This document shows positions 29,306-36,150 of a stretch of 64,000 nucleotides of DNA, piece by piece. Source of the stretch: Faunimonas pinastri. Lineage in GTDB: Bacteria > Pseudomonadota > Alphaproteobacteria > Rhizobiales > Afifellaceae. Below the pieces are notes generated by a model that searched no databases, was not told where the DNA came from, and saw only the letters and a list, made by a program, of their open reading frames with translations. Position numbers and translations under genes: made by a program. Within the stretch, counting starts at the first letter, position 1. Each line of letters opens with the position of its first letter. The stretch spans positions 60,658 to 124,657 of the forward strand of contig NZ_FOFG01000013.1 in NCBI RefSeq assembly GCF_900110915.1. The letters run 5' to 3'.

Positions 29306-29499
29306 CCCGTTCTCCTCAGCTTCCGCTTTGACCTGTTCCCTCAATGCGCGAGCGGCACCGGGGGTTCAACGGACGCGCCGAGACGCATCGAACGCCGATA
29401 TGCCGGAAAAATGTTGCCCGGCTACATTTTCATGCATCCTATCCGCCGCTTCGTCGTTTCTCTGGCAACGGCATATCGCCCGGACCAAGGAGAGAGATC

Positions 29500-29775
29500 A
29501 TGGTGGACATCAATCGCGTTCAGGGCACCGCTCGCGAAGCAGTCGGCAGCATCCAGGAAGGTGTCGGCAGCTTCATCGGCGACTCCAAGACGCAGATCCA
29601 GGGCAAGGTGAAGCAGTTCGCCGGCCAGGCGCAGGACGCCTACGGCCAGGCCGCAGACGGCGCACGCGCGGTAGCCGGCACGATCTCCAGCAATGTCGAG
29701 CGTCAGCCGATCCCGGCGATCCTGATCGCGGCGGTCGCCGGCTATCTCATCGGCATGATTTCCGCCCGCCGCTGA
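29500..29775 (+). CDS. CsbD-like stress protein with C-terminal membrane anchor
   Basis: 91 residues. The N-terminal part, with INRVQGTAREAVGSIQE and KTQIQGKVKQFAGQAQDAYG, is of the CsbD type, small helical stress proteins under general-stress sigma control in several bacteria. The C-terminal 25 residues, ERQPIPAILIAAVAGYLIGM, form a membrane helix followed by SARR, like the tail of ElaB/DUF883 proteins that sit on the inner membrane near ribosomes. The AGGAGAGAG site precedes the ATG at 29500. The mixture of the two features suggests a membrane-tethered CsbD-like protein. Confidence 0.8.
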   Translation: MVDINRVQGTAREAVGSIQEGVGSFIGDSKTQIQGKVKQFAGQAQDAYGQAADGARAVAGTISSNVERQPIPAILIAAVAGYLIGMISARR

Positions 29776-29894
29776 TCCTTCAGACGGACGGTAAAATCGA
29801 GGGGGGCTCCGTCTTTCGGCGGGGCCCTTTTACGCGTTCCGGGGCCCGATGGATAACAGCGCTGGCGCATCCTGAAAACTTGGCCGAAGCCGCC

Positions 29895-29919
29895 GGAACT
29901 TTAGGGAAGCCTCCCTGTT
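29895..29919 (+). promoter_or_regulatory. Candidate EcfG (general stress) promoter
   Basis: GGAAC, 16 bases, then TGTT, against the alphaproteobacterial EcfG consensus GGAAC-N16/17-CGTT. It lies 32 bases before the YciF-like gene, itself a typical stress-regulon member. Confidence 0.5.
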
Positions 29920-29951
29920 GAGTCGGCACAATCGCCACAGGGGAGACAATC

Positions 29952-30449
29952 ATGGCTCACGAGAAAGATCTGAACGACCTTTTCCTTGATATGCTCAAGG
30001 ACGTCTACCACGCCGAGAAGCAGATCCTTCGCGGTCTAAGCAAAATGTCCAAGTCGACCAAGACTGCCGAAGTCAAGGAAGCCTTCGAAAAGCATCGCGA
30101 CGAGACCGAAGGCCATATCGAGCGCCTCGAAAAGGTGTTCGAGATCATCGGCAAGCCCTCCCGCGCCAAGCCGTGCGAAGCGATGCAGGGCCTGATGGAA
30201 GAAGCCAAGGAAGTGATGGACGAGTTCAAGGGCGCCCCCGCTCTCGACGCCGGCCTCGTCGCGACCGCGCAGGCCGTCGAGCACTACGAGATCGCCCGCT
30301 ATGGCACGCTGAAGACCTGGGCCGGTCAGCTCGGCTACAAGGACGCCGTAAAGCTTCTCGAGGAGACGCTGGCGGAAGAGAAGAAGACCGACGAGCTCCT
30401 GACGCAGCTGGCGGAGAGCAGCGTCAACCAGGAAGCCGAAGCGGCCTGA
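29952..30449 (+). CDS. YciE/YciF-like ferritin-fold protein (DUF892)
   Basis: 165 residues of four-helix bundle, DUF892 family. Start LNDLFLDMLKDVYHAEKQILRGL gives the first iron-site helix with Glu/His pair (YHAEKQ); further carboxylate-histidine ligands are in EKHRDETEGHIERLE and AVEHYEIARYGTL, and EETLAEEKKTDELL in the last helix. Members are induced by osmotic or general stress, and are thought to bind a di-metal centre. An EcfG-like promoter is readable directly upstream, and a UUCG terminator follows, so it is a single-gene stress unit. Confidence 0.92.
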   Translation: MAHEKDLNDLFLDMLKDVYHAEKQILRGLSKMSKSTKTAEVKEAFEKHRDETEGHIERLEKVFEIIGKPSRAKPCEAMQGLMEEAKEVMDEFKGAPALDAGLVATAQAVEHYEIARYGTLKTWAGQLGYKDAVKLLEETLAEEKKTDELLTQLAESSVNQEAEAA

Positions 30450-30474
30450 TCGAACGTCTTCCGCAGCTTATTCC

Positions 30475-30500
30475 AAACGGCGGCTTCGGCCGCCGTTTTC
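30475..30500 (+). terminator. Intrinsic terminator with UUCG tetraloop
   Basis: AAACGGCGGC (30475-30484) pairs perfectly with GCCGCCGTTT around TTCG, then TTTCTTTT. Confidence 0.92.
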
Positions 30501-30628
30501 TTTTGCGTGTCCCGCCGCACGAGGGGGGTCACCGCGCCCATCCAGAATTTTGTCCGGCCACGGAACCCTTTCCCTATCCTGAGTAGTTCTTCCTCTCCAA
30601 ACTGGGCGGAAGAATTTCGGACACCCTG

Positions 30629-32089
30629 ATGAAACGCGATCCCGAGGCCGCCTCTCCAAGCTTCGTCACGGTCTCACCACCGCCCCTCCCGATGCCCTGG
30701 ATCAGGGTTGCGGACGGGGCTCCCTATTTCCTCACCGAGGACGGCAGGCCCTGGGCACCGATCGGCCAGAACGACGCGATCAGCTGGACGGAATTCGCCG
30801 GGCTCTTCCGCCGCCGCGATCTCGATTCCGTCGAGCGGCATCTGGAGAACCTGCGCCGGCAGGGCGTCACCTGCCTGCGTCTGATGATGGAATACGCGCA
30901 GGTGCGCCACCGCTATATCGAGCGGCCGGTCGGCACCTTCGTGCCCGCCATGGTGCGGCTTTGGGACGACCTTTTCGCGCTCTGCGAGAAGCACGGCCTC
31001 CGTATCCTGCTGACGCCCTTCGACACCTTCTGGATGTGGCTGCATTGGCGCTGGCATCCCTATAATCGAGCCAATGGCGGCCCGCTCGGGCATCCATCCG
31101 CCGCCCTCACCTGTCCGCAGACGCGGGAGGCGATCAAGGGACGCCTCACCTTCGCTGTCGAGCGCTGGGGCGGCAGCGGCGCGCTTTTCGCCTGGGATCT
31201 CTGGAACGAGATCCACCCGGCCCACGGCGGCGATAGCGCCGAACCCTTCCCCGACTTCATTACCGACCTCTCCCACCATGTGCGCACGCTGGAGCTGCGC
31301 CTCTACGGCCGGTCGCATCCCCAGACGGTGTCGCTATTCGGCCCGGAGCTGATCTGGCGCGCCCACATGGAGATGGAAGAGCCGATCTTCCGCCATCCAG
31401 ACCTCGATTTCGCGACCATCCACATCTACGAGAAAGGCACGATCGATCACCCCGCCGACACGGTCGCGCCGGCCGAGGCGATGGGGCGCATCGTCCGCTC
31501 ATCGCTCGCCGAGATCCGCGACGCCCGGCCCTTTTTCGACAGCGAGCACGGGCCGATCCACACGTTCAAGGATCACAAGCGGACACTGCCGGAGCCGTTC
31601 GACGACGAATATTTCAGGCACCTGCAATGGGCGCACCTGGCGTCCGGCGGGGCCGGCGGCGGCATGCGGTGGCCGAACCGCCATCCGCATATCCTGACCG
31701 CCGGCATGCGACGGGCGCAGGGCGCGATGGCCGCTTTCCTGCCGCTGATCGACTGGTCGCGCTTTCGCCGCGTCAACCTCAACGCGGAGATCGGTACAAG
31801 CGCCGATGCGGTTCTGGCCTTTGGCTGCGGCGACCGGGAACAGGCCGTGCTCTGGCTCGTCCGGCGCGACACGATCCGACGCGACGGAACGCTGGCCCCC
31901 GACGCGCCGCCCCATGAACTCACGGTGACGGTCCCGGGTCTCGACGCCGGTCGCTACCGCGTCACGGCGTGGGACACGAAAGCTGGCGGGGAAACCGAAA
32001 TCTTCGAGGCGGAAGCGGCAGACGGAATGCTCCGGCTCGAAGGCCTGCGCCTCTCCACCGACCTCGCGCTGGCGATCCGCCCGCTCTGA
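30629..32089 (+). CDS. Cytosolic GH-A clan glycoside hydrolase-like protein (cellulase/mannanase-type TIM barrel)
   Basis: 486 residues. A TIM-barrel glycosidase is indicated by the acid/base Asn-Glu in AWDLWNEIHP and a likely nucleophile Glu in FFDSEHGPIHTF, each at the end of a predicted strand, plus LRILLTPFDTFWMWL and FATIHIYEKG. A C-terminal beta domain (about 385-485) with LTVTVPGLDAGRYRVTAWDT follows. No signal peptide is seen, unlike most cellulases and mannanases, so action on intracellular or imported sugars is more likely. The family number and substrate cannot be set by eye. No sugar transporter is adjacent; galE follows on the other strand. Confidence 0.8.
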   Translation: MKRDPEAASPSFVTVSPPPLPMPWIRVADGAPYFLTEDGRPWAPIGQNDAISWTEFAGLFRRRDLDSVERHLENLRRQGVTCLRLMMEYAQVRHRYIERPVGTFVPAMVRLWDDLFALCEKHGLRILLTPFDTFWMWLHWRWHPYNRANGGPLGHPSAALTCPQTREAIKGRLTFAVERWGGSGALFAWDLWNEIHPAHGGDSAEPFPDFITDLSHHVRTLELRLYGRSHPQTVSLFGPELIWRAHMEMEEPIFRHPDLDFATIHIYEKGTIDHPADTVAPAEAMGRIVRSSLAEIRDARPFFDSEHGPIHTFKDHKRTLPEPFDDEYFRHLQWAHLASGGAGGGMRWPNRHPHILTAGMRRAQGAMAAFLPLIDWSRFRRVNLNAEIGTSADAVLAFGCGDREQAVLWLVRRDTIRRDGTLAPDAPPHELTVTVPGLDAGRYRVTAWDTKAGGETEIFEAEAADGMLRLEGLRLSTDLALAIRPL

Positions 32090-32115
32090 CCGGGCGGGGT
32101 GCGATCGGCGGGCGG

Positions 32116-33117
32116 TTACCCGACGGCCCGCGTCTTTTCCCGCGCGTTGAAGCTGTCTTCCCAGGCCAGAGCATGGCCGACGATGACGTCGAGATCGGCA
32201 TGGCGCGGTTCCCAACCGAGGACGGCGCGGATCTTCTCCGAACGCGTGATGAGGTTGGCGGGATCGCCCGCGCGGCGAGGCGCGTGATCGACCCGGAAAT
32301 CGACGCCCGCGACGCGCTTCACCGCCGCCACCACGTCCAGCACGGAATAGCCCTGGCCGTAGCCGCAGTTGAGCACCTGGCTTTCGCCGCCGCGCTCCAG
32401 ATGCGCCAGCGCCAGCACATGCGCATCGGCAAGGTCGCTGACATGGATGTAGTCGCGCAGGCAGGTGCCGTCCGGCGTGGGATAGTCGGTGCCGTAGATC
32501 TCCAGATGCGTCCGCTCGCCCCGCACCGCCTGCAGCGCGACCTTGATCAGATGCGTGGCGCGCGGCGAGGTCTGGCCGGTGCGGCCAAGCGGATCGGCGC
32601 CCGCGACGTTGAAGTAGCGCAACGCCACGAAGCGGAAATCGTGCGCGAACGCCGTGTCGCTCAGCATCATCTCCGTCATCAGCTTGGAGGAGCCGTAGGG
32701 CGAGATCGGTCCCGGCCGGGTCGTCTCGTCCACCGGGCTGGCTTCCGGTTCGCCGTAGACGGCCGCCGTGGAGGAGAAGATGAAGTGCTTCACGCCGCCG
32801 GCCACCGCCGCCGCGATCAGCGAGCGGGACTTCACGGTGTTGTTCAGGTAGTAAAAGAGGGGATCGGCGACGGAGTCCGGCACGACGATGGAGCCCGCGA
32901 AATGGAGTATCGCGTCGATGCCCTGCTCGCGGATCAGTTTCCCGACCAGCGCCTCGTCGCCCACGTCGCCTTCCACCAGGGTCGCGCCGCGCGGCACCAG
33001 ATCGCGCGAGCCGGTGCTGAGATCGTCGAGAACCACGACCTGCCGTCCCGCCTCGATCAGCGCCAGCACGGCATGGCTGCCGATATAGCCAGCTCCCCCG
33101 GTTACCAGAACAGTCAT
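32116..33117 (-). CDS. galE: UDP-glucose 4-epimerase
   Basis: Interconverts UDP-glucose and UDP-galactose for envelope polysaccharide synthesis. The 333-residue protein is an extended short-chain dehydrogenase: NAD loop TGGAGYIGSH (6-15), SSTAAVYGE with catalytic Ser/Thr, and YGSSK with catalytic Tyr and Lys, then RYFNVAGAD and the sugar-binding LRDYIHVSDLADAH. The ATG at 33117 has GGAGG seven bases upstream. The open frame beyond it runs into the transglutaminase gene and is not part of galE. Confidence 0.95.
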   Translation of the reverse strand: MTVLVTGGAGYIGSHAVLALIEAGRQVVVLDDLSTGSRDLVPRGATLVEGDVGDEALVGKLIREQGIDAILHFAGSIVVPDSVADPLFYYLNNTVKSRSLIAAAVAGGVKHFIFSSTAAVYGEPEASPVDETTRPGPISPYGSSKLMTEMMLSDTAFAHDFRFVALRYFNVAGADPLGRTGQTSPRATHLIKVALQAVRGERTHLEIYGTDYPTPDGTCLRDYIHVSDLADAHVLALAHLERGGESQVLNCGYGQGYSVLDVVAAVKRVAGVDFRVDHAPRRAGDPANLITRSEKIRAVLGWEPRHADLDVIVGHALAWEDSFNAREKTRAVG

Positions 33118-33185
33118 GCGCGTGCCTCCGATTTGGTCATGGTTCATAGGCTGCTGCACACGTTTTAACAAAGGTTTCCATCCGA

Positions 33186-34025
33186 CTAAATCGCGGACGT
33201 ACTGATCGCCTCGGTCGTGCGGATGAGCGGCACATCGAGAGCACCGACCGGCTTGATCCAGACATTCATTCCGTCCATCTCCGCCGCGCCGTAGATCGTG
33301 GCGAACGACACCTCCGCCGCGTCCCGCCCTGCCCCGATGCGGACGAGCCCGTCGAGATGCGCCTGCCGCGTCGCGTCGAAAAGCCACCAGCGGCCATCGA
33401 GATAAGCCTCGAACACCGCGTGGAAGTCGCTCGGCTGCAGACCGTGCGCGTAGCAGCTGACGAACCGGGCCGGGATATTGAGCGCGCGGCAGAAGGCGAT
33501 GCCGAGATGCGCGAAGTCGCGGCAGACGCCGGCCCGGCCGATCAGCGTGTCCGTCGCGGATGTGGAGCTGCCGCTGGTTCCGGGCTGATAGGCGACGTTG
33601 TCGTAGATCCAGTTGCAGATCGCGGTGACGCGCTGGTGCCCGGCAAAGAGGTGGCCGAACTCACGCGCCGCGAAGGCGCCGAGCAGATCGGACGGGCAAT
33701 AGCGGCTGGGCAGCAGGAAGGGGAGCAGGTCGAGCGGCACGTCGGCGACCGCAGTCTCGGCGATATCCGCCGGATGCCTGCGAAAGACGTGGAGATCCAC
33801 CCCGGCTTCGTAGCGGACGACGAGCCGGCCGGCCGGCGCGACGAAGCTGAAATAGCGGTTCTCCAGGCCCGGCACGGTGAAGGCGTTGAGGGGGATCTCG
33901 GGCGTGATGCTCAGCCCGTCGGAAATGTCGCGATGCGCCTGAGTGCGCGCGATCTCCAGGCTGAAGATAAAGAGCGTCGGGCTGCCGACCCGGTAGCTGA
34001 GTTCACAGCCCGCATTGAACCTCAT
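33186..34025 (-). CDS. Transglutaminase-like cysteine protease domain protein
   Basis: 279 residues of the family with an N-terminal beta region (bacterial transglutaminase-like N domain) and a C-terminal papain-like transglutaminase core. The catalytic triad is readable: Cys in GRAGVCRDFAHLG, His in SDFHAVFEAYL and Asp in WWLFDATRQA. Such bacterial proteins are cytosolic, often next to alpha-E/circularly permuted ATP-grasp genes, but none of these is present here. Probable peptidase or amidase; substrate unknown. The GAGGAAAA site precedes the ATG. It shares its upstream region with the divergent tetR operon. Confidence 0.9.
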   Translation of the reverse strand: MRFNAGCELSYRVGSPTLFIFSLEIARTQAHRDISDGLSITPEIPLNAFTVPGLENRYFSFVAPAGRLVVRYEAGVDLHVFRRHPADIAETAVADVPLDLLPFLLPSRYCPSDLLGAFAAREFGHLFAGHQRVTAICNWIYDNVAYQPGTSGSSTSATDTLIGRAGVCRDFAHLGIAFCRALNIPARFVSCYAHGLQPSDFHAVFEAYLDGRWWLFDATRQAHLDGLVRIGAGRDAAEVSFATIYGAAEMDGMNVWIKPVGALDVPLIRTTEAISTSAI

Positions 34026-34132
34026 CGTGTTTTCCTCTCGGCGATTCCAGCGCCTCGCGCGCAGTGTCGCGCCATGAACATGTCACGTGCAAGTGATCAA
34101 CGACGGCTGGCAGCGTTCGCATTTCGGCCCGA

Positions 34133-34154
34133 AATTGAACTCATGGGTTCAATT
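34133..34154. promoter_or_regulatory. Palindromic operator, probably for the TetR regulator
   Basis: Perfect 8-base arms AATTGAAC and GTTCAATT flank a six-base centre, 32 bases before the tetR start. Position and symmetry fit a TetR-family operator controlling the efflux operon. Confidence 0.65.
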
Positions 34155-34186
34155 GCCCCGATGCGGGGCGTTTACCGGGGATCGGG

Positions 34187-34795
34187 ATGGAAGGAATCGC
34201 TCAGGTCGCGCGGCGCAAGCGGCTGGTCGAAGCGGCGGCCAGCCTGTTTGCCGCCGCCCCCTATGCCGACGTGCAGGTGGACGAGATCGCGCGTGCCGCA
34301 CGCATGGCGAAGCCGACGGTCTATCGCTACTTCCACACCAAGGAAGAACTTTTCTTCGCCGCTCTGGAGCAGGATCTCGAACGTCTTGCCGAGCAGATCC
34401 GCACGATCCGCAGCGACGGCCGGACCGCTTCCAACGCGCTGGCCTGCGCCATCCGCGCCATGATCCCCGCGGTCGGCGGCTTCAAGGCGGCGGTTTCGGC
34501 CGTCGAGGCAGCTTCCGGCGGGGTCCAGAACCGTGGGCCGCGCCTGCTTACCAAGCGCCTGCGCGCGCTCCGGGGCGAGATTGCCGAAATGATCGAGGAC
34601 GGCATCGCCACCGGCGAATTTCGGCCCGTCAATTCGGCGATCGTCGCCATGGCCATTCTCGGCAGCGTCCGCATGTCGGTCAACAATGCACCGGAGGACG
34701 ATGTGACCGAGACGGTCGCCGACCTCCTCCTGAACGGCCTCAGCCAGACTTCGGGCTCCCAGCCCCACAACCATGGACAGCTCGAATGCGAGTGA
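34187..34795 (+). CDS. TetR family transcriptional regulator of the RND operon
   Basis: 202 residues. The N-terminal helix-turn-helix is VDEIARAARMAKPTVYRYF with HTKEELFFAAL following; the C-terminal ligand domain is of the TetR_C type that begins around EQDLERLAEQIR. It opens the operon tetR-MFP-RND: its stop overlaps the adaptor start by 10 bases. The arrangement and the palindrome upstream suggest autorepression together with the pump, released by a pump substrate. Ligand unknown. Confidence 0.92.
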   Translation: MEGIAQVARRKRLVEAAASLFAAAPYADVQVDEIARAARMAKPTVYRYFHTKEELFFAALEQDLERLAEQIRTIRSDGRTASNALACAIRAMIPAVGGFKAAVSAVEAASGGVQNRGPRLLTKRLRALRGEIAEMIEDGIATGEFRPVNSAIVAMAILGSVRMSVNNAPEDDVTETVADLLLNGLSQTSGSQPHNHGQLECE

Positions 34796-36150
34796 AACTC
34801 CTTCTGGCGGCCGGCTGCTGCCTCGCTATCGCGGGCGGCGGTGCCTATGCCCTTTACCGCGATGGCGGGATGACGACGCCGGCCAGCGCCCAGCAGAGCG
34901 CGGATGGGGGCAGGAGCCCGGGCAATTCCGACAAGGGGGCCGAGAACGGAGCCCACAAGGGGGCCGACAAGTCCGGCGGCAATGGCGGGCGCGGCGATCA
35001 TGCCACCGCCGTGGTGACCGCCATCGCCGAAACGAGGCAGCTGCCGCTTTCCCGGCATTCCGTCGGCTGGATCGAGGCGATCGCCAGCGTCGACGTCAAG
35101 CCGCAGATCACCGGCACGGTGACGGAGGTTTCCGCCAAGGACGGCCAGATGGTGAAGGTCGGCGATCCGCTGCTGAAGCTGGACGACCGCACCCTGCAGG
35201 CGACCGTCGCCAAGGATCAGGCGGCCATCGCCAAGGACCAGGCGACGCTGGCGCAGAACCAGGCGGATCTCCAGCGCGCGCAGACGCTGCTTGCCCGCAA
35301 TGCCGGCTCGCAGCAGGCGGCGGACCAGGCATCGGCGACGGCCAAGGCCACCGCAGCGACGGTGGAAGCGGACAAGGCGACGCTGCAGGCCGACCGGATC
35401 CAGCTCGGCTACACCACGATCGAAGCGGCGATCTCCGGCCGCATCGGCGTGGTGAATACCAGCCTCGGCAATTACGTGACCTCCGGCACGTCGCTGATGA
35501 CGATCACCCAGATGAAGCCGCTGCGCGTCGCCTTCGCCCTGCCGGAGCGCGACCTCGAAGCGTTGCGGAACCTCATCCCCCACCCGATCGGGAACAACGT
35601 GTCCATCACCGTGCACGGCGAAAAGGATCCCCGCACCACGGGAACGCTGGACTTCGTCGACAGCAGCGTAGACCGCGACACCGGCACGATCACCGCCAAG
35701 GCGGACATCGCCAACGAGCACGACGAGCTCTGGCCCGGCCAGTATGTCGACGTGAACGTCACCATCGGCCAGCAGCCGGCCATGCCGGTCGTGCCGCAGC
35801 AGGCCGTGCAGGAAAGCCCCGACGGCAGCTTCGTCTTTCGCGTCAAGGAAGACGGCACCGTGGAGCGCGCCAAGGTGACGGTAGCCACCATGCAGGGCGG
35901 CCAGGCGGCCATAGCGTCCGGGCTTTCGGCCGGCGACCATGTGGTTGTGGAGGGGCAGCTTCGCCTGACCGAGGGCGCCCATGTGCGCGAAACCGTGCAG
36001 AGCGCGTCGGGCGCGGCCCCGGGCCAATCCCCGGCCCAATCCCCTGGCCAATCCTCTGGCCAATCCTCTGGCCAGTCATCCGGCCAGTCATCCGGCCAGT
36101 CGAAACCGCAGGTCGTCGGCTCGGCCGGCAATGACGGAGGCGCCCGATGA
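34786..36150 (+). CDS. RND efflux periplasmic adaptor (MFP) subunit
   Basis: 454 residues. A hydrophobic signal or anchor (about 3-22) and a Gly/Asp/Lys-rich linker lead into the hallmark pieces: VDVKPQITGTVTEVSAKDGQMVKVGDPLLKLD (barrel-sandwich start; split as two halves around the alpha hairpin), an Ala/Gln-rich coiled-coil hairpin (about 130-195), IQLGYTTIEAAISGRIG, and the beta-barrel/membrane-proximal domains with PERDLEALR and VVPQQAVQES. Residues about 412-440 are Gly-Gln-Ser repeats. It overlaps tetR by 10 bases and the RND gene by four. It bridges the pump to an outer-membrane channel, whose gene is not in this operon. Confidence 0.93.
   Translation: MRVKLLLAAGCCLAIAGGGAYALYRDGGMTTPASAQQSADGGRSPGNSDKGAENGAHKGADKSGGNGGRGDHATAVVTAIAETRQLPLSRHSVGWIEAIASVDVKPQITGTVTEVSAKDGQMVKVGDPLLKLDDRTLQATVAKDQAAIAKDQATLAQNQADLQRAQTLLARNAGSQQAADQASATAKATAATVEADKATLQADRIQLGYTTIEAAISGRIGVVNTSLGNYVTSGTSLMTITQMKPLRVAFALPERDLEALRNLIPHPIGNNVSITVHGEKDPRTTGTLDFVDSSVDRDTGTITAKADIANEHDELWPGQYVDVNVTIGQQPAMPVVPQQAVQESPDGSFVFRVKEDGTVERAKVTVATMQGGQAAIASGLSAGDHVVVEGQLRLTEGAHVRETVQSASGAAPGQSPAQSPGQSSGQSSGQSSGQSSGQSKPQVVGSAGNDGGAR
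36022..36105 (+). repeat. 12-base tandem repeat inside the MFP gene
   Basis: Seven units of the form GGCCARTCNYCN, coding for Gly/Ala-Gln-Ser-Pro/Ser, with neighbouring copies identical in pairs (46-57 = 58-69; 70-81 = 82-93, counted within 36000). Such in-frame repeats change copy number easily. Confidence 0.9.

Noticed and set aside
36022..36105. Short regularly spaced repeats as a CRISPR-like array
   Set aside because: Units are contiguous 12-mers without spacers, in frame inside the MFP gene.
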